NCBI GenBank assembly: GCA_964551455.1
Contig: CAZKDA010000030.1
Location: forward strand, 1 to 30,625
DNA length: 30,625 nt
Source: JAHDHW01 sp964551455
GTDB taxonomy: Bacteria; Bacteroidota; Bacteroidia; Chitinophagales; Saprospiraceae
Reading direction: 5' to 3'
A program made the position numbers and the translations under genes. This document shows positions 23,174-30,625 of the stretch, piece by piece (within the stretch, counting starts at the first letter, position 1; every line of letters begins with the position of its first letter). The notes below the pieces were generated by a model. It made no database searches and was not told the DNA's origin. It saw only the letters and a list, made by a program, of their open reading frames with translations.

Positions 23174-24646
23174 CTATTTACAACTATTCATTAATAACTG
23201 GCGATAAAAGCGGATGACGGTTTTGTAATCTTCAGTGCCTATTCTTTCATCAATGCCGTGTATCCGGCTGGTATTCGCTTTGGTCATTTTTACAGGCAAA
23301 AAGCGATAGATATTTTTGGCAACATCGACGTAGTGACGGCTATCGGTAGCTGCCAAAACCAATGTTGGAGCGACGATGATCTCCGGGAAAATTTCATGGG
23401 CGGTTTTTTCGATAACGCGATAGCCAAACGACCCCGTTTCGGAAACCGGCGATGGCTCGCTATTAAAATCATTGCTGAGCCTCGACACTTCCACCCTGTC
23501 GTCATTTATGGTTTCTTTTACAAAATCAACAACCGATTCAACGGTTTGTCCCGGAGCTATCCTGAAGTTAATACTTACAGCAGCTTCCGTAGGCATCACA
23601 TTTTCCTTCAATCCGCTACGCAAAATAGTGGGAGCCATCGTGGTGCGGATCAGGGCATTGGTGGTGTTGGCTCCCGATAGTTGCCACTTGAGCAAGCCTC
23701 CCGTCAGCCATTTATTTGCAAAAACGGTTTTCATCGGGAAGCTCATTTCAGGCCCTGCGTATTCGAAAAGCGAAGCCACCGGACCATCCATATTTGCAGG
23801 GAAGGGATTATTTTGAAGTTTTAAAATCGCATTGCTCAGAATCCCAATGGCCGTTTCGCGGGGCGGCATCGACGAGTGTCCACCCAACGGCAGTCGCGCT
23901 GTAAGTTTGAGCGTGGTATATCCTTTTTCCGCTGTGCCGATCAGGGCAACCGGCTTCGACAATCCAGGCAAGGCATCTTCGATCAACACCATCCCTTCAT
24001 CCAAAATGTATTCAAAATTCAACCCCATCTGCCTGAACATCATGGCAATCGCTTTGGCGCCATTGGCTCCGCTGATCTCTTCGTCGTGGCCAAATGCCAG
24101 CCAGACCGTGCGTTCGGGCTGGTAACCTTCTTTCAGCAAAGATTCTATGGCTTCCAGGATACCTAAAATGCTGACCTTATCATCCAACGTTCCCCTTCCC
24201 CAGATAAATCCATCGCTGATCGCGCCGCTGTAAGGCGGATGCGTCCAGGCGCTCCAGCTTTCCTGTTCCACAGGTACCACGTCTATGTGGCCGAGGAGCA
24301 GGATTGGTTCCAATCTTGGATTTTTACCCGGCCATTTGTAAACAATGCTGAATTCGCTGACGATCGATTTATCCAGAAAAGAATCCACCAGCAAATAGTT
24401 GGAATCGAGATATTCTATAAACTCCAGGAAAGCGGCGGTATCAATCCGGTCTTCATAAGATGTCGTTGGGATTTGCACGACTTTCGAAAGCCTTTCCACT
24501 ACTTTATCATCGACGGAAGCGAGCGGTATCGAATCGACAATCACTTGTTTTGATTTAAAAGATATGGTTTTGGTTATCAGGATCGCTGCAAGGATCAAAA
24601 AGGAAAAAAACAAAATCCTTCTAATCAGCCATTTCAGTCTTTTCAT
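23174..24646 (-). CDS. M20-family metallopeptidase (carboxypeptidase S / PM20D1-like)
   Basis: A di-zinc hydrolase that removes or conjugates amino acids at amide bonds. An N-terminal membrane segment (ILFFSFLILAAILITKTI, about 11-28) anchors it facing the periplasm. Zinc and catalytic motifs are present: GHIDVVP (H120, D122), GRGTLDDK with D155 as bridging ligand, the general base in GHDEEISG (E189/E190), and near the C-terminus ATDSRHY and RIHGIDERI with the final histidine ligand. The dimerisation insert contains GYTTLKLTARLPLGGHSSMPP. At 490 residues with WTHPPYSG it matches the carboxypeptidase S/PM20D1 branch (N-fatty-acyl amino acid hydrolases) rather than short ArgE/DapE enzymes. Substrate unknown. 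It is convergent with the VWA gene and divergent from the glycosyltransferase. Confidence 0.9.
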   Translation of the reverse strand: MKRLKWLIRRILFFSFLILAAILITKTISFKSKQVIVDSIPLASVDDKVVERLSKVVQIPTTSYEDRIDTAAFLEFIEYLDSNYLLVDSFLDKSIVSEFSIVYKWPGKNPRLEPILLLGHIDVVPVEQESWSAWTHPPYSGAISDGFIWGRGTLDDKVSILGILEAIESLLKEGYQPERTVWLAFGHDEEISGANGAKAIAMMFRQMGLNFEYILDEGMVLIEDALPGLSKPVALIGTAEKGYTTLKLTARLPLGGHSSMPPRETAIGILSNAILKLQNNPFPANMDGPVASLFEYAGPEMSFPMKTVFANKWLTGGLLKWQLSGANTTNALIRTTMAPTILRSGLKENVMPTEAAVSINFRIAPGQTVESVVDFVKETINDDRVEVSRLSNDFNSEPSPVSETGSFGYRVIEKTAHEIFPEIIVAPTLVLAATDSRHYVDVAKNIYRFLPVKMTKANTSRIHGIDERIGTEDYKTVIRFYRQLLMNSCK

Positions 24647-24765
24647 ATTTAAAATCGTATTTCGGGTAATTTTTCATTTTACGAAAAAAGATGTGGTCAG
24701 TGTTGCCTGTGTTAAGTTGTTAATTACCATTTTTGTGAAAAATACTATTTTTTTAATCGGCAAAG

Positions 24766-25638
24766 ATGCGGATAGCTGGATTTACTTTTATAAAAAATGC
24801 GATCAAATACGACTACCCGATTGTGGAGGCGATATGCTCTATCCTGCCGCTTTGCGACGAGGTGGTTGTGGCTGTTGGAAAATCTGAAGATGATACCTTG
24901 CAACTCGTTACCTCCATCGATAGCCAAAAGATCAGGATCATTGAAACCGTCTGGGATGAAAGCCAGAGAAAAGGCGGACAGGTATTGGCTCAGGAAACCA
25001 ATAAAGCTTTTGATGCTACTGGCCCGGAAGCGGATTGGTGTTTTTACATCCAGGGAGATGAGGTGTTCCACGAAGCATATTCTGAAAATTTACGGAATGC
25101 AATGGAACGCTACAAAGATGACAGCAGCGTGGAAGGACTCCTTTTTAAATACAGACATTTTTATGGTTCCTACGATTACGTGGGCGACTCCCGGATGTGG
25201 TACCGTCGTGAAGTGCGCGTGATCAGGAATGATAAAAATATCCGTTCGTACAAAGACGCGCAGGGCTTCCGCAAAAACGGCAAAAAGCTAAAAGTTAAGT
25301 TGGTTGATGCTTACATCCACCATTATGGCTGGGTAAAACATCCGCAGCAGCAGCAACTAAAAATGCAAAATTTCAATAAGCTCTGGCATTCGGATCAATG
25401 GATCCAACAGCATATCCCCCCCGTCGATGAATTTGATTATTCCATGATCGATTCTTTGAAACGCTATGAGGGCACTCACCCGAAAGTGTTTCAGGAAAGG
25501 TTGCAACAGACCAATTGGCAGTTCTCATTCGATCCGTCTATGCGCAAGTTGTCTGCAAAAGAGCGGCTGTCAAGGGCTATCGAAAAATGGACTGGATACC
25601 GTTTGGGAGAGTATAAAAATTATGAATTGCTACCTTAA
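24766..25638 (+). CDS. Glycosyltransferase, family 2-like (GT-A fold)
   Basis: Likely transfers a sugar from a nucleotide sugar to an envelope glycan. The N-terminus MRIAGFTFIKNAIKYDYPIVEAI carries the F-x-x-N-A segment typical of GT2-like proteins that begin by binding the nucleotide. DEVVVAVGKSEDDT and the acidic WCFYIQGDEVFHE (about residues 84-96) correspond to the metal-binding D-x-D region, here GDE. The C-terminal half contains VRVIRNDKNIRSYKDAQGFR and IHHYGWVKHPQQ, seen in a group of short Bacteroidota glycosyltransferases. It is 290 residues long with no membrane segment. It converges on rfbA, which makes dTDP-glucose, but a shared pathway is only inference. The acceptor is unknown. 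Confidence 0.82.
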   Translation: MRIAGFTFIKNAIKYDYPIVEAICSILPLCDEVVVAVGKSEDDTLQLVTSIDSQKIRIIETVWDESQRKGGQVLAQETNKAFDATGPEADWCFYIQGDEVFHEAYSENLRNAMERYKDDSSVEGLLFKYRHFYGSYDYVGDSRMWYRREVRVIRNDKNIRSYKDAQGFRKNGKKLKVKLVDAYIHHYGWVKHPQQQQLKMQNFNKLWHSDQWIQQHIPPVDEFDYSMIDSLKRYEGTHPKVFQERLQQTNWQFSFDPSMRKLSAKERLSRAIEKWTGYRLGEYKNYELLP

Positions 25639-25651
25639 TCAATATGCCAGA

Positions 25652-25680
25652 CCCGCCCGCCCGACTGTCAGGCGGGCAGG
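25652..25680. repeat. REP-like GC-rich palindrome C
   Basis: Arms CCCGCCCGCCCGA and TCAGGCGGGCAGG, closely related to palindromes A and B. It follows the glycosyltransferase stop by 14 bases and could also act as a transcription-stop hairpin. Confidence 0.65.
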
Positions 25681-25686
25681 AATAAG

Positions 25687-25798
25687 ATTCCAGATGCCAG
25701 ACTAAATGTCGTTCTTTTTCAAAAATTTAAAGGCTGTAGTCTGATGTCTCTAGTCTAATATCTGGCATCTGGCATCTGACGTCTGGCATCTGACATCT
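25687..25798. repeat. Inverted and tandem TCTGGCATC repeats between convergent genes
   Basis: CCAGATGCCAGACTA (25690-25704) is inverted against TAGTCT plus CTGGCATCTGG (25751-25773), enclosing an AT-rich centre. The right arm continues as short tandem units (TCTGGCATC, TGGCATCTGACG, TCTGGCATCTGACATC) to 25798, ending two bases before the rfbA stop. It could form a large hairpin that ends transcription from both sides. Confidence 0.7.
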
Positions 25799-25799
25799 C

Positions 25800-26669
25800 T
25801 CACAACTCCTTTCTCAGCAACTTGAGCAGGTATTCACCATAACCGCTTTTGATGTATTTGTTGGCAAGCCGTTCGAGTTGTGCATCGTCGATGAAGCCCA
25901 TTTCGTGTGCGACCTCTTCAATGCAGCCGATCTTCAGCCCCTGGCGATCTTCGATCACTTCGATAAACTGGCCGGCCTGGATCAATGATTTGTGTGTGCC
26001 GGTGTCCAGCCAGGCTACTCCTCTTCCCAGTACAGCGACTTTCAACTTGCCCAAAGAAAGATAATGTTTATTAACATCGGTTATTTCATATTCTCCTCTG
26101 TCACTGGGCTTGAGGTTTTTGGCAACTTCCACGATGCTGTTGTCATAAAAATACAATCCTGGAACCGCATAGCTGGATTTCGGTTTTGCCGGTTTTTCCT
26201 CAATGCTGAGCGCATTGAATTGTTCGTCGAATTCGACCACACCGTATCTTTCGGGATCGGCTACGCGGTAGGCAAATACTATTCCGCCATCTGGATTTGC
26301 ACAATCCTGCAGGAGTTCGCTCAAGCCATTGCCATAAAAAATGTTATCTCCCAGGATCAGCGCTGCACTGTCTTTTCCGATGAAATCTTCTCCCAGCACA
26401 AAAGCCTGTGCCAGGCCGTTCGGTTCGTATTGCGCTTTATAGGAAAACCGGCAGCCGACCTCGGAGCCATCTCCGAGCAACCTTTCAAAACTGGGAAGGT
26501 CCTGCGGAGTTGAAATGATCAGGAGTTCGCGAATACCCGCTGACATGAGGGTGGACAAAGGGTAGTAAATCATTGGTTTATCGTACACCGGCATGAGTTG
26601 TTTGCTGACGGCTAGCGTCAGCGGATAAAGTCTGGTTCCAAGCCCGCCGGCTAAAATAATTCCTTTCAT
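25800..26669 (-). CDS. rfbA: Glucose-1-phosphate thymidylyltransferase
   Basis: Couples dTTP and glucose 1-phosphate to make dTDP-glucose, the first step toward dTDP-rhamnose and other deoxysugars for surface polysaccharide. The nucleotide-binding signature is at the N-terminus, KGIILAGGLGTRLYPLT (2-18), followed by SKQLMPVYDKPMIYYPLSTL. The metal/sugar sites are visible as LILGDNIFYGNG, GVVEFDEQ, SIEEKPAKPKS and AWLDTGTH. Length 289 is exactly typical for RmlA. The other rml genes (rfbB, rfbC, rfbD) are not next to it, so it stands alone, 62 bases downstream of the response regulator on the same strand. Confidence 0.97.
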   Translation of the reverse strand: MKGIILAGGLGTRLYPLTLAVSKQLMPVYDKPMIYYPLSTLMSAGIRELLIISTPQDLPSFERLLGDGSEVGCRFSYKAQYEPNGLAQAFVLGEDFIGKDSAALILGDNIFYGNGLSELLQDCANPDGGIVFAYRVADPERYGVVEFDEQFNALSIEEKPAKPKSSYAVPGLYFYDNSIVEVAKNLKPSDRGEYEITDVNKHYLSLGKLKVAVLGRGVAWLDTGTHKSLIQAGQFIEVIEDRQGLKIGCIEEVAHEMGFIDDAQLERLANKYIKSGYGEYLLKLLRKEL

Positions 26670-26731
26670 AGGTGAGGAGGTAAGGTTTTCAAAATAGTAT
26701 AGAGTCCTTATGCCGGATTTGGATCAAAAAT

Positions 26732-27106
26732 TCAATGTGATTTGGTGTTTTCCTGGAAAATGCGTTTTATTCTCAACACAAGTTCATCGGGCTTAAAAGG
26801 CTTGGTGATGAAGTCAGTGGCGCCTGACCGAAAAGCCTCCAAAACCACTTCTTCGTGCTCTAAGGCAGATATGATGATAATGGGCAAAGCATTGCGAAGG
26901 TCTTTCCGGATGAATTCGATAAGATCGAGTCCGCTTACAAAAGGCATCAGGATGTCAGCAACTACGAGGTCAGGAGGATCTTCCTTCAGCTTTTGCAAAG
27001 CGACCTTTCCATTCTCGGCAAGTATTACTTCAAAGCCCTGCTTGCGAAGCCTAAACTCCAAAGCGGTCAGCATAATTTCTTCATCCTCGCAAATCAGAAT
27101 TTTCAT
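26732..27106 (-). CDS. Stand-alone response regulator receiver protein
   Basis: A single CheY-like receiver domain of 124 residues with no output domain. The acidic pocket is CEDEE (Asp8/Glu7 region), the phosphoacceptor is Asp51 in VVADILMP, the switch residue is Ser80 in IIISALEH, and the conserved lysine is Lys102 in ITKPFKP. It lies 144 bases downstream of the Hpt and hybrid kinase genes on the same strand, so it is the likely final acceptor of that phosphorelay, acting through protein contacts. Whether it shares their transcript is uncertain because of the gap and a hairpin at 27159-27175. Confidence 0.93.
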   Translation of the reverse strand: MKILICEDEEIMLTALEFRLRKQGFEVILAENGKVALQKLKEDPPDLVVADILMPFVSGLDLIEFIRKDLRNALPIIIISALEHEEVVLEAFRSGATDFITKPFKPDELVLRIKRIFQENTKSH

Positions 27107-27158
27107 ACGATGATCCTTACGGCTAAAGAAAAAAGGAAAACTGTTAGAAACGTCTGTT

Positions 27159-27175
27159 TTAACGACGTCCGTTAA
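27159..27175. promoter_or_regulatory. Inverted repeat between the Hpt and response-regulator genes
   Basis: TTAACG-ACGTC-CGTTAA, perfect 6-base arms around a 5-base centre, in the 144-base gap. No T-run follows on the minus strand, so an operator is as likely as a weak terminator. Confidence 0.35.
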
Positions 27176-27250
27176 GCGCGTAAAGATATAAAGATAAATT
27201 GAAATGTGGAGTTGAGGCTTTCAACTCAGCCGGCAGGCAGCTAAAGGACA

Positions 27251-27610
27251 TCAGAGCCTGGCGAACTCCTCTTCGATTTCGGCGATCACCGAAGGGGATA
27301 AATGTTCGAGCACACTCATCGCTTTCTGCATTTCGGGAGAATCCTTAGCTGACTTGGCCATCTGTTCGATTTGTATGTTGGCTTCGGTCATTTCATCATT
27401 GCCGACGAAAGCCAGCGTCGATTTTAGTTTATGGCTGACCGAGCTGAGGGTATCCCAGTTTTTTTGCTCCAGCAATTCTTTCATTTTGCCGATCTCCTCG
27501 GGAAGTTCAGCTATTAACATTTCCAGCATGACCTTTTTCATGGATTCGTCACCATCAGACATCATCTCCAAATAATCAAGGTTGATAAATTTATAGATTT
27601 TCACATTCAT
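27251..27610 (-). CDS. Histidine phosphotransfer (Hpt) protein
   Basis: A small four-helix bundle protein that shuttles phosphate between receiver domains. The phosphorylated histidine is His60 in SSVSHKLKSTLAFVG, the classical Hpt motif (HxLKSxxxxxG). The remainder is helical and acidic (EELPEEIGKMKELLEQ-like and VIAEIEEEF). Length 119 is typical. Its ATG is 3 bases after the hybrid kinase stop, so the two are cotranscribed and probably translationally coupled. It should accept phosphate from Asp720 of that kinase and pass it to the nearby response regulator. Confidence 0.93.
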   Translation of the reverse strand: MNVKIYKFINLDYLEMMSDGDESMKKVMLEMLIAELPEEIGKMKELLEQKNWDTLSSVSHKLKSTLAFVGNDEMTEANIQIEQMAKSAKDSPEMQKAMSVLEHLSPSVIAEIEEEFARL

Positions 27611-27613
27611 GGG

Positions 27614-29989
27614 TCAAAGTTGAGCGTATTGAGTAATTTTTTCAAATAGTTGTTGTGGTTCAAAGGGTTTCAGCACAAAATCATCCATCCCGTAATCCTT
27701 AAATTTAAGGTCTTTAGAAATGTGGGCATGCGCTGTCATCGCCAGGATGGGTATTTGTTTAAATTCCGGCGGCATTTCATTTCTGATGTACTGGGTGGCT
27801 TCATAACCATCCATCACCGGCATTTGGATATCCATCAAAATGACGTTGAAGTCCGATCGTTGTTTTAAGATATCGACTGCTTCCTGGCCATTGTTGGCAA
27901 TGGTGATTTGGATATTCTTCCATTTTTTCTCCAGCGTTTTGCAAGCCACGATCTGGTTCATTTTGTGGTCTTCTACGAGCAACAATCTGATTTCCTGGTC
28001 ATCATCCAGGCTGGCGCTTTGTGTTTCAGGCGCTGAGGGTTCTACATTCATGATCTGTCCTTTTCGGAAAACGAGATCAAAGTAAAACAATGATCCTTTT
28101 CCGATCACACTTTTGGCGCCGATTCTGCCCCCCTGCTGGTTTACAAGATTCTTCGCGATAGAAAGCCCAAGCCCTGTACCTTCATACAAGCGGTCTTTCT
28201 GGCGAATTCGAGTGAAGGTTTCGAAGATGGCTTCCAGTTTATCATCGGGAATGCCAATGCCGGTGTCTTCCACTTCAAATTTCAGGTGAATACTTTCGAG
28301 CTTTTCCTGGATTTTTTTGACCGTGATCTTTACAAAACCGGTGTCGGTGAATTTTACGGCATTGCCTACCAGGTTGTACAGGATTTGATTTAACCTGAGT
28401 TTATCGCCAATAATGAATTTCGGAACGTCAGGTTCAATGTTGAGTTTAAATCCGAGATCTTTTTCATTGATCTTATATTGCATGACATTCACCAGGTTGG
28501 AAAGTACCTGGTAGAGGTCGAAGTTTTTATTTTCAAAAACGATCTTGCCGTTCTGGAGTGTGGAAATTTCCAGAATATCGTTGATGATGCCGAGCAGAAT
28601 TTCAGAAGATTGCTTGATAGAGTTGACATAGTTGGCCTGCTCCTCATTGAGGGGAGTTTGCTTGATCAAGTTGCTCATGCCGAGTATGGCGTTCATGGGA
28701 GTACGCATCTCGTGGCTGATACTCGCTACAAACTGCTCTTTCATTTTGGAAGACTGCCTGGCCAGGTCCCGCGCTTTGCGCATTTCTTCGGCATGTTTGC
28801 TTTCGGTAATATCCCGGATTATTGCGTTGTAACCTGTAAAATCATCAGCTTCGAGGATGGTCGCGGTGATAAGGCAATATCTTTTTTCTCCTTCTTTTCC
28901 CATTACTTCCAGTTCAAAATCTTTGACAGCTTCTTTTGAACTTATCAACTGGAGAAAAGCGTCTCGGGAATCTGCCGGTTCGTACAACTGATGGATGTCT
29001 TCGATCTTTTCCAAAGCCTCGCGATCCAATCCGAAGAGTACCGAAGTTGCTTTATTAAAATCAACCAGTTTACCATCCTGGTTGCAAATATAGATGGCGT
29101 CTTTTGATTTGTTGAATACATCCTGGTAGCGTTCCTGACTCTTGACCAATTCCTGTTCGGCCAGTTTTCTTTCGGTAATATCCTGAATGATCCCGTTTAT
29201 TACCAATTCGCTTTCGGCATTAGTGTTTATCCTGCTTTGAATGTAAACGTAACGGGTTTCACCATTGGTAAGGTGGATTTTTATATCTTTTTTGACTGTT
29301 TTTTCAGCAAGGGTTTCGCTGTGGATTTCATCGAAGATGCCGAAGGCTGGTTCAGCCGATTTGAGGTCGTGGATCAACGAAGAGCTTTTCTGGACGTTCT
29401 GTCCGAATATTTTAAAAACTTCATTGGATGCCGAAAAAGCGTTGGTAGCAGGAACGAACTCCCAATTGCCAATCCTTGAAAGGCGTTGGGTTTCTTCGAG
29501 CTTTTTCAACACGCTGCTCCGCTCAATAGAATATCTAAGGGATTTTGCCAGCAGATCGGAATCGTAAGCGCCTTTGATCAAAAAATCCTGTGCGCCGGTC
29601 TTGACGGCTTTTACACCCAGGTTTTTATCGGAAAGCCCTGTGAGTACGATCACATTTTTATCGGGAAAGCGATCAAGGAGTTGTTCTAAGGTTTCAAACC
29701 CATGACTGTCGGGGAGCGTCAAATCCAGAAGAATAGCGGCATAGCTATCGTCTTGTTCGAGGGCAGCGATCCCATCGGCGAGGGTTGTTTTATTGGTGAT
29801 CTTACAATTCAGCAAATCCGATTCCTCCAAAAACAATTCAACCAAACGCGCATCGCCGGGATTGTCCTCAATAAGCAATATCTTATTGCGGGCGTCGAAA
29901 TTGGATATTTCTTCGTACATGGCAGATTTATCATTTCCACTGTCGGTTGACGTTGGGTTGTTGTCCTCGATATAATAATTATGCTCCAA
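27614..29989 (-). CDS. Soluble hybrid histidine kinase (REC-PAS-PAS-HisKA-HATPase-REC)
   Basis: Head of a phosphorelay. Domains in order: N-terminal receiver (about 36-155) with phosphoacceptor Asp89 in LLDLTLP; two PAS segments (about 165-275 and 285-398), each ending in a D-I-T-E linker; HisKA with SHEMRTPMNA (His426); HATPase with N543, DTGIGI (575-580) and GTGLGL (604-609); C-terminal receiver (about 667-790) with Asp720 in ILMDIQMPVMDG. There is no membrane segment or signal peptide, so it senses inside the cell, and the N-terminal receiver may take input from another kinase. The frame begins with TTG at 29989; an ATG at 29920 (Met24) just before the first receiver is a good alternative. 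An Hpt gene follows after 3 bases. Confidence 0.93.
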   Translation of the reverse strand: MEHNYYIEDNNPTSTDSGNDKSAMYEEISNFDARNKILLIEDNPGDARLVELFLEESDLLNCKITNKTTLADGIAALEQDDSYAAILLDLTLPDSHGFETLEQLLDRFPDKNVIVLTGLSDKNLGVKAVKTGAQDFLIKGAYDSDLLAKSLRYSIERSSVLKKLEETQRLSRIGNWEFVPATNAFSASNEVFKIFGQNVQKSSSLIHDLKSAEPAFGIFDEIHSETLAEKTVKKDIKIHLTNGETRYVYIQSRINTNAESELVINGIIQDITERKLAEQELVKSQERYQDVFNKSKDAIYICNQDGKLVDFNKATSVLFGLDREALEKIEDIHQLYEPADSRDAFLQLISSKEAVKDFELEVMGKEGEKRYCLITATILEADDFTGYNAIIRDITESKHAEEMRKARDLARQSSKMKEQFVASISHEMRTPMNAILGMSNLIKQTPLNEEQANYVNSIKQSSEILLGIINDILEISTLQNGKIVFENKNFDLYQVLSNLVNVMQYKINEKDLGFKLNIEPDVPKFIIGDKLRLNQILYNLVGNAVKFTDTGFVKITVKKIQEKLESIHLKFEVEDTGIGIPDDKLEAIFETFTRIRQKDRLYEGTGLGLSIAKNLVNQQGGRIGAKSVIGKGSLFYFDLVFRKGQIMNVEPSAPETQSASLDDDQEIRLLLVEDHKMNQIVACKTLEKKWKNIQITIANNGQEAVDILKQRSDFNVILMDIQMPVMDGYEATQYIRNEMPPEFKQIPILAMTAHAHISKDLKFKDYGMDDFVLKPFEPQQLFEKITQYAQL

Positions 29990-30054
29990 AACAGCTAATT
30001 TTTACAAAATAGAATATTCGCCAAATTGATGCCAATTTCAGGCCAGAATCAGGT

Positions 30055-30399
30055 TCAATGTCGAGGGACGAAAACAAAAGTTGCTCCATTTTCATCAACG
30101 ACAAACAGGCACAAAAACGAGGAGGGGTCTTTGTAAATTGATTTGAAATCTTCAACTTTTTCAGGTAGTATCAGTTGCTTTGCAGCAAACTCTTCAAGCG
30201 TAGAAGCATTGACTTCCCAGTAACCTTCGATTTGCTCTGTGTTCAACGGGATGCCTGCTTCTATCGGATTGCGGCATAAAATAAAAACCGGGTACTCGGA
30301 AACATCCTGCTCCATAATGGTATCCGATACGCTGCCCAGCAGTGGCTTGTAATGTTTTATCTCTTCTTCCAATATTGACAGTTCTCGCTCTTTTAACAT
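30055..30399 (-). CDS. Small conserved hypothetical protein
   Basis: A 114-residue cytosolic protein whose function I do not know. The N-terminus is a charged helix (ERELSILEEEIKHYKPLLG). The rest alternates strands and helices: VSEYPVFILCRNPIEAGIPL, GYWEVNASTLEEFAAKQLI, VEDFKSIYKDP and a final FLCLFVVDENGATFVFVP. Such compact proteins with a closing FVFxP strand seem to recur in Bacteroidota genomes, but that is from memory. It ends 65 bases upstream of the hybrid kinase gene on the same strand and could be its operon partner. No motif of an enzyme is visible. Confidence 0.7.
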   Translation of the reverse strand: MLKERELSILEEEIKHYKPLLGSVSDTIMEQDVSEYPVFILCRNPIEAGIPLNTEQIEGYWEVNASTLEEFAAKQLILPEKVEDFKSIYKDPSSFLCLFVVDENGATFVFVPRH

Positions 30400-30511
30400 A
30401 CTAACAGGGATTTTTCATGTTTTGAAACTTTCCTGGTAAATAACCGGATTTCTGGTAATTCAGTAACGCTATCGCCTGCAAATATCCGACTTTTTTTCTT
30501 TAATGGACTTC

Positions 30512-30552
30512 TCCCGCTTTTTAGGAACGCAATCCTCCTCAAAAAAGCGGGA
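30512..30552. repeat. Inverted repeat with perfect 11-base arms
   Basis: TCCCGCTTTTT (30512-30522) pairs with AAAAAGCGGGA (30542-30552) around 19 bases. It lies upstream of the small hypothetical gene with no coding sequence around it; it may be part of a dispersed hairpin repeat. Confidence 0.7.
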
Positions 30553-30600
30553 CGCCGTAGGCACAACATATCGGTAAAACAAAACAAAACCCAACTTATC

Positions 30601-30618
30601 CCGTCCCGTACGGGACGG
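30601..30618. repeat. Perfect 18-base palindrome at the right edge
   Basis: CCGTCCCGTACGGGACGG is identical to its reverse complement. It lies 48 bases from the 30512-30552 inverted repeat and is cut close to the window edge, so its wider context is not visible. Confidence 0.75.
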
Positions 30619-30625
30619 AACACAA

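Noticed and set aside
25761..25798. CRISPR-like short direct repeats (TCTGGCATC)
   Set aside because: Units are 9-16 bases, contiguous and paired with an inverted copy; this is a minisatellite/hairpin, not repeats with spacers.
30393..30623. Open frame of 76 residues on the minus strand at the right edge
   Set aside because: It runs through two palindromic repeats, has no recognisable feature and overlaps the start of the 30055-30399 gene.

Overview
The window looks like a chromosomal segment of a Bacteroidota bacterium, probably of the Saprospiria/Saprospiraceae type, though the exact lineage is an inference. Support: a gliding-motility lipoprotein GldH, a short CarB without the C-terminal allosteric domain, a short Bacteroidota-type AMP nucleosidase, an OmpA/PD40 outer-membrane protein, Bacteroidota-style RHS repeats, and several exact copies of the Bacteroidota -7 promoter element TAnnTTTG just upstream of genes. 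No tRNA, rRNA, CRISPR array or transposase gene was seen.

Layout. Positions 1-4016 (+): tail of an unidentified protein, then carB and AMP nucleosidase. Positions 4150-6449 (-): an AT-rich restriction-modification cassette in the order regulator, N4-cytosine-type methyltransferase, HNH endonuclease, with a perfect inverted repeat overlapping the promoter. Positions 6515-6642: a mosaic hairpin repeat. Positions 6771-14686 (-): a quinone-oxidoreductase-like MDR protein overlapping by 4 bases a seven-haem cytochrome c/TPR protein, then OmpA/PD40, GldH, DnaJ, GrpE and a TlpA-like thioredoxin. Positions 14797-15552 (-): a toxin-antitoxin operon whose VapC toxin is split by a second copy of the hairpin repeat. 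Positions 15775-16665 (+): flavin reductase. Positions 16666-17369: about 700 bases of repeats with the 3' remnant of an XRE regulator gene. Positions 17370-20489 (-): an RHS polymorphic toxin and a small AT-rich downstream gene that is its likely immunity protein. Positions 20576-25638: a flippase-like membrane protein (-), a VWA protein (+), an M20 peptidase (-) and a glycosyltransferase (+). Positions 25800-30399 (-): rfbA, then a response regulator, an Hpt protein and a hybrid histidine kinase forming a phosphorelay, and a small conserved hypothetical.

How the parts fit. Housekeeping blocks (pyrimidine/purine metabolism, GrpE-DnaJ chaperones, dTDP-sugar synthesis) are separated by accessory modules for conflict (R-M, toxin-antitoxin, RHS toxin/immunity) and by palindromic repeats. 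These repeats appear mobile: one splits vapC, another array abuts a decapitated regulator gene, and two copies of one element differ by clean block insertions. The most interesting items are this mosaic hairpin element, the R-M regulator with its operator-promoter overlap, and the RHS toxin with a possible GIY-YIG-like tip and candidate immunity gene.
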